From the NCBI RefSeq assembly GCF_035917275.1, contig NZ_CP108508.1, positions 5,890,001-5,954,000 on the forward strand: 64,000 nt of DNA. The letters are read 5' to 3'. The position numbers were made by a program, and so were the translations under genes. Below, piece after piece: positions 16,813 through 24,872 of the stretch. Each line of letters starts with the position of its first letter. The stretch's first letter is position 1. This stretch comes from Streptomyces sp. NBC_01237 (lineage in GTDB: Bacteria > Actinomycetota > Actinomycetes > Streptomycetales > Streptomycetaceae). The notes below the pieces were generated by a model that worked only from the letters and a program-made list of their open reading frames with translations, was not told the DNA's origin and ran no database searches.

Positions 16813-17937
16813 ATGCGTCGTACGGTCGCGGTCATCGGCGGGGGTTACGGCGGCGCCGCCGTCGCCAAGGCACTGGACGAGGAGGCCGACGTCGTCCTGG
16901 TCGAGCCCAAGGACGCGTTCGTGCACGTCGCGGGCTCCCTGCGCGCACTGGTCCGGCCGGACTGGGCGCACCACATCTTCTTCCCGTACGACAAGCTGCT
17001 GCGACGCGGCAGGGTCATCCGGGAGCGCGCCGTCTCGGTGGACCCCGGTGGCGTCACGCTGGCCTCGGGTGCCCGTGTCGACGCCGACTACCTGGTCCTC
17101 GCCACCGGCTCCGACTACCCCTACCCCGCCAGGACGGACACCGATGTCTCCGGCGAGGCGCTGGCGCGGGTGCACGCCACCCACAGAGAACTCGCCGACG
17201 CGAAAAGGGTGTTGATCGTCGGAGCCGGGCCGGTCGGCCTGGAGCTGTCCGGCGAGATCAAAGCGGTGTGGCCGGACACACGGGTGACCGTCGTCGATCC
17301 GGCCGGGCAGCTGATGCCCGGGTTCGATCCGGCGATGCGCGAGGAGCTGACCGCCCAACTCCGTGAACTGGGCGTGGAACTGCGCCTTTCCACCCGGCTG
17401 GCCGAGGAGCCGCCGACCGGGCCGGGGCGGGCGAAGACCTTCACTGTCGGCACCGCGGGAGGCGAACGCGGCGCCGGGCACCGGGCCGGCCGCTCCGAGG
17501 ACATCACCGCGGACATCTGGTTCCGCTGCTACGGCGTCAGTGTCAACAGTGGCTATCTCGCCGACTCGATGCCCTCGGTACGCACGCCGCAGGGGCTGGT
17601 CCGGGTGACCGAGCGGCTCAACGCGGTGGGCTACGGCCATATCTACGCGCTCGGCGACCTCACCGATCTCGACGAGGCCAAGATGGCCGGTCACGCGATG
17701 AAGCACGCCGACGTGGTGGCGCGGAACATCCTCGCCCAGGTGCGCGGCGAGGAACCGGTCGCGGTGTACCGGCCCTCCCCCGTCCCCTCGGTGCTGCTCC
17801 CGCTCGGCCCCGAGGGCGGTGTCGGCCAAGTGCCCACGCCCGACGGGCCGTCCGTGCTGTCGGCGGAGGCGGTGGCCGCGTACAAGGGGGCGGACCTGTT
17901 CACCGGCCGGTTCGCCGAGCTGTTCGGTACCGGTTGA
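16813..17937 (+). CDS. FAD-dependent NAD(P)/disulfide-type oxidoreductase
   Basis: This 374-residue flavoprotein has an N-terminal FAD loop VIGGGYGGAAVAKAL, a mid-chain second Rossmann loop VLIVGAGPVGLELSGEI (about residue 132) and a C-terminal FAD-contact strand HIYALGDLTDLDEAK. It is closest to AIF/FSP1-like and type II NADH dehydrogenase-like proteins, so quinone or disulfide reduction is likely. ATG 16813 is chosen because GGGGG lies 8 bases upstream; GTG 16798 lacks a site. It is apparently controlled by the MarR protein at 18040 through the operator at 16748. Confidence 0.85.
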   Translation: MRRTVAVIGGGYGGAAVAKALDEEADVVLVEPKDAFVHVAGSLRALVRPDWAHHIFFPYDKLLRRGRVIRERAVSVDPGGVTLASGARVDADYLVLATGSDYPYPARTDTDVSGEALARVHATHRELADAKRVLIVGAGPVGLELSGEIKAVWPDTRVTVVDPAGQLMPGFDPAMREELTAQLRELGVELRLSTRLAEEPPTGPGRAKTFTVGTAGGERGAGHRAGRSEDITADIWFRCYGVSVNSGYLADSMPSVRTPQGLVRVTERLNAVGYGHIYALGDLTDLDEAKMAGHAMKHADVVARNILAQVRGEEPVAVYRPSPVPSVLLPLGPEGGVGQVPTPDGPSVLSAEAVAAYKGADLFTGRFAELFGTG

Positions 17938-18006
17938 GCCCGTGGGGGCGGTGAAGGCCCGTCCGCCGTGCTCCGCGGGGGCCGGGTCCCGCGCCGCGCG
18001 CCCGGT

Positions 18007-18066
18007 GCGCTCCGCGCGGACGGGGCCTGCCCCGTGCCCTCAGGCGCGCTCCGCGCGGACGGGGCC
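18007..18066. repeat. 21-bp direct repeat at the marR 3' end
   Basis: Identical 21-base copies at 18007-18027 and 18046-18066 lie 39 bases apart. The second encodes the last residues of the MarR protein; the first is just beyond its stop. It is probably a local duplication. Confidence 0.7.
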
Positions 18067-18522
18067 CTCGCCCGCCTCCATGAAGACCACCGGCACCTCG
18101 TTCTCCCGGACCAGGCGCCCGAGGAGTTCCGCGAGCCGGTCGCGGTCCGCCGGGTCGAGACCGGCCGGCAGGTCTCCGACGCGGCGGGAGGTCTCGTCGT
18201 AGAACTCGCGGGCGAGCCGTCCGCCCCTGTCCGTGAGGGCCACTCGGATCGCCCGCCCGTCCCGGGGGTCCGGCTCGCGGTGTACGAGTCCGAGCTGCGC
18301 GGACCGGTCCACCAGGCCGGTGAGGCTCGACTTGGCCAGCCCGAGCGTCGCGCCCAGCTCGCTCATTCCGTACGGCTGGGCCATCAGGACGCAGAGCAGT
18401 TGCCCCTGCTGTGGTGTCAGGCCGAACGCCCGGCCCGACTCGGCGTACACCGCATTCACCAGGAACGAGGAACGCACCAGCGCGGTGACGACCCCCATGT
18501 GTTCATCCGCTGATCTCCCCAT
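18040..18522 (-). CDS. MarR family transcriptional regulator
   Basis: This 160-residue winged-helix protein has the recognition region MSELGATLGLAKSSLTGLVDRS (about residues 53-74), then the wing REPDPRDGRAIRVALTDRG. It is convergent with the FAD oxidoreductase. A GTTCG-N5-CGAAC-like site (18582-18596) in its own promoter matches the two sites in front of the oxidoreductase, so it probably represses both. Such pairs usually respond to quinones, phenolics or oxidants; the ligand here is unknown. Confidence 0.87.
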   Translation of the reverse strand: MGRSADEHMGVVTALVRSSFLVNAVYAESGRAFGLTPQQGQLLCVLMAQPYGMSELGATLGLAKSSLTGLVDRSAQLGLVHREPDPRDGRAIRVALTDRGGRLAREFYDETSRRVGDLPAGLDPADRDRLAELLGRLVRENEVPVVFMEAGEGPVRAERA

Positions 18523-18581
18523 GCGGCCAGAATACGGGAACGGCCGGGTCTATTCCGCCTCCGAGCCTTTCGGTTCGCTTG

Positions 18582-18596
18582 ATTCGTGTCACGAAC
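18582..18596. promoter_or_regulatory. Third GTTCG-N5-CGAAC-like operator
   Basis: ATTCG-TGTCA-CGAAC differs from the two oxidoreductase-promoter sites by one base in the defined half-sites and keeps the 5-base spacer. It lies about 60 bases upstream of the marR start and overlaps the 3' end of the MFS gene. Confidence 0.65.
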
Positions 18597-19899
18597 TAGC
18601 GGGGAGAGGGAAAGCCGCTGCCGGCACGAAGGCCGCTCCCGGCATGGGAGGAACCTCTTCGGGTCGCGCCACCGCCTGACCCGGCAGCGATTTGGGGCGG
18701 GCGCTCCGGCCGCCGGACCCCTCGCTGTCGCCGCCCGGTCCGCGCTCGGGCCGCAGCCCGGGGGCGAGGGCCAGCGTCACCGCGAGCGAGAGCGCCGCCA
18801 GTACGACGATGCCCGTCGCCGGGGAGGTGAGCTGGGCGACGCCTCCCGCGAGCGCGGCGCCCACTCCCTGCATGGTCAGCATCCCGGAGGTGTGCAGGCC
18901 GAGCGCGTGCCCGCTCAGCTCGTCCGGGGTCAGCGCCATCAGGCGTTCCTGGAGCAGCAGGCTCGCCGAGAACCCGGTGGTGGCGAGCACCACCGCCACC
19001 ACCGCCACGGGCAGTGACGGATGCAGTGCGAAGACCAGGTACGGCGCGGCGAGGAGCAGCCGCAGCGGGTTGCCCAGCCGGTCCCGCCACCGCCGGGGGA
19101 CGAACCGGCCGAGCACCGTGTCCCCGGCCAGCATGCCGAGGGCGCCGCAGGCGAAGAGGAGCCCCGCGTGACGGGGATCGTAGGAGAGGTACAGGGACTC
19201 GCAGCCCACCACCAGCCCGTTGGGCACCCACAGGGCCAGGTAGACATAGCGGCGCGGCACCGACGACCAGAGCAGTGCGTTGGTCCGCCAGGTCTCCTTC
19301 ACCGACGGCCGTCCGGCGGCCCGCGGCGGCCGGGCGGTGAGCCCGCAGCGCGCGACGGCCGCGGCCACCAGATACAGGGCCGCGCCGACGAGCAGGGTGC
19401 CGCGCGCCGACAGCGTGGTCACGAGCACCCCGCCGATCGCGAACCCGCCGATCTGCATGGTGCCGACCGACATGTTGATCACCGACCGGCCGAGCAGGAA
19501 ACCCTCCTTCGGAAGGATCTCGTTGAGCAGCCCGTACCGCACTCCACCGCCCAGGGACGAGACCAGCCCCAGCAGCAGGAGGACTCCGAAGAGGGCCCAC
19601 AGGGGCAGGCCGGGGACGGCCTGTACGGCGGAGCCCAGACCGAACAGCAGCGCCAGACCGGTCAGCGCCCCGCGCGGCGGCAGCCGGTCCGCCGCCGACA
19701 GGAGCGTGGCCGCGCCCAGCATCTGGGCCAGGGAGGTGCCGAACATGGCCAGCGAGGACAGCAGCGGTGAGCCGGTGCGGGAGTAGACCAGAGTGCCGAG
19801 GGCGAGGCCGGTCGCGGTCTGGGCCGCCACCTGTACGGAGACGGTCGCGAAGAGCGGGGTGAACTCCGGAGTCCGCAGGAGTTCGCGGTAGGTGCGCAT
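18589..19899 (-). CDS. MFS transporter
   Basis: This 436-residue membrane protein has about twelve hydrophobic helices and a disordered, Pro/Gly-rich C-terminal tail of about 60 residues. Features such as TPLFATVSVQVAAQTATGLAL and LQERLMALTPDELSGHALGL resemble macrolide-efflux-like MFS proteins (MefA/TetV-type). It exports an unknown compound. It is divergent from the ArsR-like regulator at 19960, whose inverted repeat lies between the two starts, so it is probably that regulator's target. Confidence 0.85.
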   Translation of the reverse strand: MRTYRELLRTPEFTPLFATVSVQVAAQTATGLALGTLVYSRTGSPLLSSLAMFGTSLAQMLGAATLLSAADRLPPRGALTGLALLFGLGSAVQAVPGLPLWALFGVLLLLGLVSSLGGGVRYGLLNEILPKEGFLLGRSVINMSVGTMQIGGFAIGGVLVTTLSARGTLLVGAALYLVAAAVARCGLTARPPRAAGRPSVKETWRTNALLWSSVPRRYVYLALWVPNGLVVGCESLYLSYDPRHAGLLFACGALGMLAGDTVLGRFVPRRWRDRLGNPLRLLLAAPYLVFALHPSLPVAVVAVVLATTGFSASLLLQERLMALTPDELSGHALGLHTSGMLTMQGVGAALAGGVAQLTSPATGIVVLAALSLAVTLALAPGLRPERGPGGDSEGSGGRSARPKSLPGQAVARPEEVPPMPGAAFVPAAAFPLPASS

Positions 19900-19938
19900 G
19901 GCCGGAGTCTCCGGGCGCGGTCGCGGGGGCGGTTAGTG

Positions 19939-19956
19939 TTTCGCCGGGAGGCGAAA
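19939..19956. promoter_or_regulatory. Inverted repeat TTTCGCC-GGGA-GGCGAAA, operator and possible RBS hairpin
   Basis: This perfect 7-4-7 repeat lies in the divergent MFS/ArsR region, directly before ATG 19960. The ribosome site GGGAGG (19946-19951) sits in the loop and right arm. As DNA it may be the operator; as RNA it may modulate translation. Confidence 0.55.
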
Positions 19957-19959
19957 GCA

Positions 19960-20937
19960 ATGGGCTGGTGGCAGATCAGCGCGGACACGCTCGCGAACAG
20001 CCGGTTCGCCGTCTCGCCGCTGACCGAGACCATCGCGAGCATGAAGGTCCTGGAGCGGGGGACGGCCGCCCATCCGGGGGAGCGCGTCTGGCTCGACGCC
20101 CATCTGCCCGCCTACCGGCGGCGGCAGACCGAGGACCCGGTCTCCGCGATGATCGTCCGGGCCGCCCTGGCACCCCGGTGGAACGCCAACTTCCTCACCC
20201 CCACCCCCATGGCCACCCCCGCGGGGGAGGCGCCGCCGGACTTCGCCCGGGAGTTGTCGCGGATGCGCGCCACCCCGCCGGAGGACGCCCGCGCCGACCT
20301 GGTGGAGACGCTCCGCGGACCGCTGCCCGCCCGGCTGGACCGTGACGACCTGGCGCCGCGGACCGCCGATGTCCTGGAGTGGGTGTGGACGCACACGGTG
20401 CTGCCCCTCTGGCCGAGGCGGCGCCGGATCCTGGAGGCCGATGTGGTCGCCCGCGCCGCCGAGTTGAGCCGGGGAGGCTGGGCCGCGGCGCTGAACGGCA
20501 TGCGTCCGGGCATGCGCTGGCTGGGGGAGAGCCGGCTCCAGATCAACACCCACGACCACCCGCCGCGCGAACTGGCCGGGTCCCAGCTGCTGTTCGTGCC
20601 CGTCACCCCGGACCAGTCCTGGGTCTCCTGGGACGCCCCGCACCGGTACGGCGTGGTGTACGCGTGCTCGGGGGCGCTCGCCGAGGCGGACCGTACGCCG
20701 GTGCCCAGGGCCCTGGGTGCGCTGATCGGGCCCGCACGGGCCGCTGTCCTCGTGCTGCTGTCGACCCCGCTGAGCACGACGCAGCTGGTGGCGCTCACGG
20801 GGCAGGGCCTGGGTTCGGTGGGCCGTCACCTCAAGGTCCTGCTCGACGCCGGGCTGGTCGGGCGTCGCCGGGCGGGCCGCTCCGTGCTCTACCGCCGTAC
20901 GGACGCCGGAGAGGCCCTGGTCCGCACGGCACGGTGA
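19960..20937 (+). CDS. ArsR-like winged-helix regulator with N-terminal sensory domain
   Basis: This 325-residue protein has a C-terminal ArsR-type winged helix (about residues 245-320: ARAAVLVLLSTPLSTTQLVALTG...GRHLKVLLDAGLVGRR.AGRSVLY). An N-terminal domain of about 230 residues is of the kind called DUF5937 in Streptomyces. ATG 19960 is supported by GGGAGG 8 bases upstream. It is divergent from the MFS exporter, which it probably represses until a ligand is bound. Family naming of the N-terminal domain is from memory. Confidence 0.82.
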   Translation: MGWWQISADTLANSRFAVSPLTETIASMKVLERGTAAHPGERVWLDAHLPAYRRRQTEDPVSAMIVRAALAPRWNANFLTPTPMATPAGEAPPDFARELSRMRATPPEDARADLVETLRGPLPARLDRDDLAPRTADVLEWVWTHTVLPLWPRRRRILEADVVARAAELSRGGWAAALNGMRPGMRWLGESRLQINTHDHPPRELAGSQLLFVPVTPDQSWVSWDAPHRYGVVYACSGALAEADRTPVPRALGALIGPARAAVLVLLSTPLSTTQLVALTGQGLGSVGRHLKVLLDAGLVGRRRAGRSVLYRRTDAGEALVRTAR

Positions 20938-20945
20938 CCCGCCGC

Positions 20946-21042
20946 CGGGCACCACCGGCGGCCCGTCACCGGTGCGGCCGGGCATCACCGGCGGCCCGCC
21001 ACAGGTACGGCCGGGCATCACCGGCGGCCCGCCACCGGTCAG
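20946..21042. repeat. 33-bp tandem repeat, about 2.9 copies
   Basis: Units at 20946-20978, 20979-21011 and 21012-21042 differ by a few bases. The array fills the space between two convergent genes and reaches into the stop of the transglutaminase-like gene. Each unit contains an ACCGGCGG...CCGGT self-complementary element, so the array may act as a terminator zone. Confidence 0.75.
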
Positions 21043-22010
21043 TTCAGCAGCGCCCGCGCCGCCCGTGCCCGTCGCCGGACCGCGTCGGCCGTCGCCGGGT
21101 CGATTCCGGCGACGATCTCCGCGTACTCCTCCATCTCCGCCGCCCCCTGCGGGAACTCCCCGCGCTGGACCAGGAGCTGGGCCCGTTCGTAGCGCAGCCT
21201 GGCCGGGTGCGAGGGCAGCAGCAGCGACAGGTCGACCGCCCACAGCGCCACATCCGTGTACTCGGGGCGTGCCGCGGCCCAGGCCCTGATGTTGTTCAGG
21301 ATGCGCAGCACGATCTCCAGGGGCCGCGCGGGCACCAGCATCGACTCGGTCAGCGGCGCCCCGGTCGCCCCGGCCACCATCAGCTCGGCGTCCTGCCCGC
21401 TCAGCGGCGCGCCACCGGCGAACGGATCGGCCAGCACCCGTTCCGCCGGATCGCCGAAACCGACGACGAAGTGACCGGGCAGCGCCACCCCGTACACCGG
21501 TGCGCCCGCCCGCCGCGCGACCTCGATCCAGATCACGGACAGCAGGATCGGCAGCCCGCGACGGCGGCGCAGCACCTGCTGGAGCAGCGACGAGTCCAGC
21601 CGCTGGTAGTCGGCCGAAGCCCCGGTGAATCCACACCGCTCACCGAGCAGCTCGGCCAGGACGGAGGCCCAGGCACGGGCGGAGCGCGCTCCGTACGGCA
21701 GCAGTCCGGCCAGCCGGTCGAGCTCGATCTGCGAGGCGTCGATGCCGTACGGATCGGGGGAGGCCCCACCACCGTGCCCGTCCGCCCCGTCCCCGCCCGG
21801 TACCGCCCGGTCCTGCCCGGACACCCGTGCGTCCGACCCCGGCGCCGGCGACGGCCGCCCCCCGAGCGGCCCCGCCTCCGCGCCCAGCAGCAGGCAGAGC
21901 AGGGCGAGGTCCGGCCGCTCGGAGCGGGCCTCCTCGGCGAACTGCCGCCGCCGTTCGGCCGCGCCGGAATCCTGCGGGCCCCGGGAGCCGGGAGAGCTGG
22001 GGGGACTCAT
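21039..22010 (-). CDS. Transglutaminase-like (SirB1-type) protein
   Basis: This 323-residue protein has a disordered N-terminal part (about 1-90, Pro/Gly/Ser rich). A SirB1/transglutaminase-like core follows: FTGASADYQRLDSSLLQQVLRRRRGLPILLSVIWIEVA and YGVALPGHFVVGFGD. The C-terminus is TPR-like (DLSLLLPSHPARLRYERAQLLVQRGEFPQGAAEM). The usual catalytic Cys is not obvious before the PGHF histidine, so enzymatic activity is uncertain. ATG 22010 is chosen over GTG 22019 for ribosome-site spacing. It follows the acetyltransferase by 25 bases, probably in one operon. Confidence 0.78.
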   Translation of the reverse strand: MSPPSSPGSRGPQDSGAAERRRQFAEEARSERPDLALLCLLLGAEAGPLGGRPSPAPGSDARVSGQDRAVPGGDGADGHGGGASPDPYGIDASQIELDRLAGLLPYGARSARAWASVLAELLGERCGFTGASADYQRLDSSLLQQVLRRRRGLPILLSVIWIEVARRAGAPVYGVALPGHFVVGFGDPAERVLADPFAGGAPLSGQDAELMVAGATGAPLTESMLVPARPLEIVLRILNNIRAWAAARPEYTDVALWAVDLSLLLPSHPARLRYERAQLLVQRGEFPQGAAEMEEYAEIVAGIDPATADAVRRRARAARALLN

Positions 22011-22035
22011 ATGCGACACGTATCCCTGCTGGTCC

Positions 22036-23040
22036 TCACGGTGCGGACCGGAAGTGGTGATAGCTGTGGTGGAGCGCGAAGCCCATGCCGTCGTACAGCG
22101 CCCGCGCCCCGTCGTTGTCCGTCTCCACCTGGAGCCACGCGGCCGACGCGCCCTCCTCCAGCGCGCGTCGCGCCAGCGCGGTCATCACCGAGGTCGCCAG
22201 CCCGCGCCGCCGGTGCTCGGGCCCCACCTCGACCGCCATGAACCCGGCCCACCGCCCGTCCACGACGCACCGCCCGATCGCCGCGGGCGTCGTGCCCTCC
22301 GGGTCGCCCGGCTCGGTCGCGAACCACACCGAGGGCCCGGAGCCGAGGACCTGGAGCACATGGGCGCCCGGGGTGTCGAAGCGCTGGTAGCGGGAGAGCC
22401 ACGCGGCGTCCGGCTCACGGCTCAGCCGGACCGCCGGGACATCCGCGTCCAGATCCCCGACCGGCGCCAGTGCCCCGATCCGTACCTCGGCCGACACCTC
22501 GCGCAGCCAGCCGTGCCGCTCCAGCTCCGCGCACAGTGCCTCCTGCGTACCCTCGGCGCCGGTCGCGGTCTGGACGTACGCGGGCAGCTCCCGTTCCCCG
22601 TACCAGCGCTGTACGCGCTCCAGCGCCTCGCCGACCGGCAGTCCCGGATCACCGAGCGGCAGCACGGAGTTGGCCCGCCGGGTGAAGCCGCCGGCGGCAC
22701 GCAGCCGCCAGTCGCCCAGCGGCTCGCTCTCCACCGGCTGCCAGGCCCGCGCGCAGACCCGGGCGAGCTCGTCGAAGGAGGCCGCGGGCCCCCGCCGCCG
22801 GGCCGGTGCGGCGGGCACGACCTTGCCCGCCACCAGCGCGGATTCCGCGATGTGGACGGATTCACCACTCTTGGATGTGATCGAGAGCACATGGTTGTCC
22901 CACGATGTGAGAACCCCGACGGTGTCCGTGAACATGGCGCCTTCGCCGACCCCTTGGGGGCGACGCCTGACCGACACACGTTTGCCCACGTCAGCCGGTG
23001 TGATGCGGACCTCCAGCCGTCCGCCGATGGTGAATTCCAC
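22036..23040 (-). CDS. GNAT acetyltransferase with N-terminal SH3-like domain
   Basis: This 334-residue protein has an N-terminal beta-barrel-like segment (residues 1-75, VGKRVSVRRRPQG...FTDTVGVLTSWDN), as in Rv0428c-type GCN5 proteins. The C-terminal GNAT domain carries the acetyl-CoA loop in VEVGPEHRRRGLATSVMTALARRALEEGA, then LQVETDNDGARALYDGMGF. It may acetylate a protein or small amine. It lies upstream of the SirB1-like gene in the same direction and is divergent from fdxA. Confidence 0.85.
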   Translation of the reverse strand: MEFTIGGRLEVRITPADVGKRVSVRRRPQGVGEGAMFTDTVGVLTSWDNHVLSITSKSGESVHIAESALVAGKVVPAAPARRRGPAASFDELARVCARAWQPVESEPLGDWRLRAAGGFTRRANSVLPLGDPGLPVGEALERVQRWYGERELPAYVQTATGAEGTQEALCAELERHGWLREVSAEVRIGALAPVGDLDADVPAVRLSREPDAAWLSRYQRFDTPGAHVLQVLGSGPSVWFATEPGDPEGTTPAAIGRCVVDGRWAGFMAVEVGPEHRRRGLATSVMTALARRALEEGASAAWLQVETDNDGARALYDGMGFALHHSYHHFRSAP

Positions 23041-23157
23041 AGCTCTCTCCGCCCCTCCTGTTCGGTTCGTGCCCGGGAACGGAGATACTAGGTGCGGGCA
23101 TCGACGACGCCGCGCTCCCGCGCGAGAGCCAACGCCCTACCGAGGAGGAACGACAGC

Positions 23158-23478
23158 GTGACCTACGTCATCGCGCAGCCTTGTGTCGACGTGAAGGACA
23201 AGGCCTGCATCGAAGAGTGCCCCGTCGACTGCATCTACGAGGGCCAGCGGTCCTTGTACATCCACCCGGACGAGTGTGTCGACTGTGGAGCCTGTGAGCC
23301 GGTCTGCCCGGTCGAGGCCATCTTCTACGAGGACGACACCCCGGAGGAGTGGAAGGACTACTACAAGGCGAACGTCGAGTTCTTCGACGACCTCGGCTCG
23401 CCGGGCGGTGCCTCCAAGCTGGGCCTGATCGAGCGCGACCACGCGTTCATCGCCGCGCTGCCGCCGCAGAACCAGTAA
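23158..23478 (+). CDS. fdxA: Seven-iron ferredoxin
   Basis: This 106-residue [3Fe-4S][4Fe-4S] ferredoxin has cysteines at 9, 17, 21, 25, 40, 43, 46 and 50, in the C-x7-C-x3-C...C-x2-C-x2-C-x3-C pattern of the 7Fe class. It is a low-potential electron carrier in the cytoplasm, e.g. for cytochromes P450 or oxidoreductases. GTG 23158 has GAGGAGGA at 23142-23149. It is followed by dapC, as in mycobacteria, where the fdxC-dapC pairing is also found. Confidence 0.95.
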   Translation: MTYVIAQPCVDVKDKACIEECPVDCIYEGQRSLYIHPDECVDCGACEPVCPVEAIFYEDDTPEEWKDYYKANVEFFDDLGSPGGASKLGLIERDHAFIAALPPQNQ

Positions 23479-23502
23479 GCAGCGGCCGCACGTGCGCCGC
23501 CC

Positions 23503-23533
23503 GGTCCCGTACGGCTCGTCACCGTGCGGGACC
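23503..23533 (+). terminator. Hairpin after fdxA
   Basis: Arms 23503-23514 and 23522-23533 form a 12-base stem with one G-T pair and a 7-base loop, 24 bases beyond the fdxA stop. It may partly uncouple fdxA from dapC. Confidence 0.55.
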
Positions 23534-23690
23534 GCGGTGTTTTCCGGCGCGCCACCGCCGCCCGGCGCCCCTCTTCAGCAGCCCGAGCCGCCGGTGCGGC
23601 CGGAGGGCCGCCAGGTGCCCCGGGACCCCGCGGCCCCGGCGGCTCCGTGACCCCCTGTGGTTCGCCGCCCGTACGAGAAAGCAGAGTTCC

Positions 23691-24788
23691 GTGTCCGCAG
23701 CAGTCTCCTCCCGCCTTCCGGTCTTCCCCTGGGACAGGCTCGCGCCGTACAAGACGACGGCCGCCGCCCACCCGGACGGCATCGTCGACCTGTCCGTCGG
23801 CACGCCCGTCGACCCGGTGCCCGAGCTGATCCAACAGGCGCTCGTGGCCGCCGCGGACAGCCCCGGCTATCCGACGGTGTGGGGCACAGCGGCCCTGCGC
23901 GACGCCCTCACCGGCTGGGTGGAGCGGCGTCTCGGAGCGGTCGGGACGGCCCACGAGAACGTGCTGCCGGTCGTCGGCTCCAAGGAGCTGGTGGCCTGGC
24001 TGCCGACCCAACTGGGCCTCGGCGCGGGCGACAAGGTCGCCTACCCGCGGCTGGCGTACCCGACGTACGAGGTCGGCGCCCGGCTCTGCGGCGCGGAGCC
24101 CGTCGCCTACGACGACCCCACGGAGCTGGACCCGACGGGTCTCAAGCTGCTCTGGCTCAACTCGCCGTCCAACCCGACGGGCCGCGTCCTGTCCAAGGAC
24201 GAGCTGACCCGGATCGTCGCCTGGGCGCGTGAGCACGACGTCCTGGTCTTCAGCGACGAGTGCTACCTGGAACTGGGCTGGGAGGCCGAACCGGTCTCCG
24301 TGCTCCACCCGGACGTCTGCGGTGGCCGGTACGAGGGCATCGTCGCCGTCCACTCGCTCTCCAAGCGCTCCAACCTCGCCGGATACCGCGCCGCCTTCAT
24401 CGCGGGCGACGCGGACGTCCTGGGCGAGCTGCTGCTGATCCGCAAGCACGGCGGGATGATGGCGCCCGCACCGGTCCAGGCGGCCACCGTCGCGGCGCTC
24501 GGCGACGACACCCATGTCGCGGAACAGCGCGCCCGGTACGCGAACCGGCGCACCGCCCTGCGCGCCGCGCTGGAGGCCCACGGCTTCCGCATCGAGTACA
24601 GCGAGGCGAGCCTCTACCTCTGGGCGACGCGCGACGAGCCGTGCTGGGAGACGGTGGCCCACCTCGCGGAACTCGGCATCCTGGTGGCGCCCGGCGACTT
24701 CTACGGACCGGCGGGCGACCGTTTCGTACGTGTGGCGCTCACGGCGACCGACGAGCGGGTGGCGGCGGCGGTCGCGCGGCTGTCCTGA
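23691..24788 (+). CDS. dapC: Succinyldiaminopimelate transaminase
   Basis: This 365-residue fold-type I PLP aminotransferase converts N-succinyl-2-amino-6-oxopimelate to N-succinyl-LL-diaminopimelate in lysine/peptidoglycan precursor synthesis. Motifs are LSVGTPVDPVP near the N-terminus, SPSNPTGRVL (substrate carboxylate), SDECYLELGW and the PLP-lysine SLSKRSNLAGYR. Length and the FPWDRLAPYK start match actinobacterial DapC. The GTG 23691 start is chosen for that N-terminus. It ends at a 50-base palindromic terminator; dapE lies about 1.8 kb further on. Confidence 0.93.
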   Translation: MSAAVSSRLPVFPWDRLAPYKTTAAAHPDGIVDLSVGTPVDPVPELIQQALVAAADSPGYPTVWGTAALRDALTGWVERRLGAVGTAHENVLPVVGSKELVAWLPTQLGLGAGDKVAYPRLAYPTYEVGARLCGAEPVAYDDPTELDPTGLKLLWLNSPSNPTGRVLSKDELTRIVAWAREHDVLVFSDECYLELGWEAEPVSVLHPDVCGGRYEGIVAVHSLSKRSNLAGYRAAFIAGDADVLGELLLIRKHGGMMAPAPVQAATVAALGDDTHVAEQRARYANRRTALRAALEAHGFRIEYSEASLYLWATRDEPCWETVAHLAELGILVAPGDFYGPAGDRFVRVALTATDERVAAAVARLS

Positions 24789-24800
24789 CCCACGGACACC

Positions 24801-24850
24801 ACGCGCCGAGGGGCCTCGGGAGTGCGCACTCCCGAGGCCCCTCGGCGCGT
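24801..24850. terminator. 50-bp perfect palindrome, bidirectional terminator
   Basis: 25-base arms meet without any spacer at 24825/24826, between the convergent ends of dapC (24788) and the secreted protein gene (24873). The RNA on either strand forms the same hairpin. Confidence 0.85.
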
Positions 24851-24872
24851 CCTGTGTGTTCCTGCGTGGGGA

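Noticed and set aside
20379..22241. A 620-codon plus-strand frame through the ArsR-like and SirB1-like genes
   Set aside because: It overlaps three supported genes on both strands and carries the 33-bp repeat translated as low complexity. No domain was seen.
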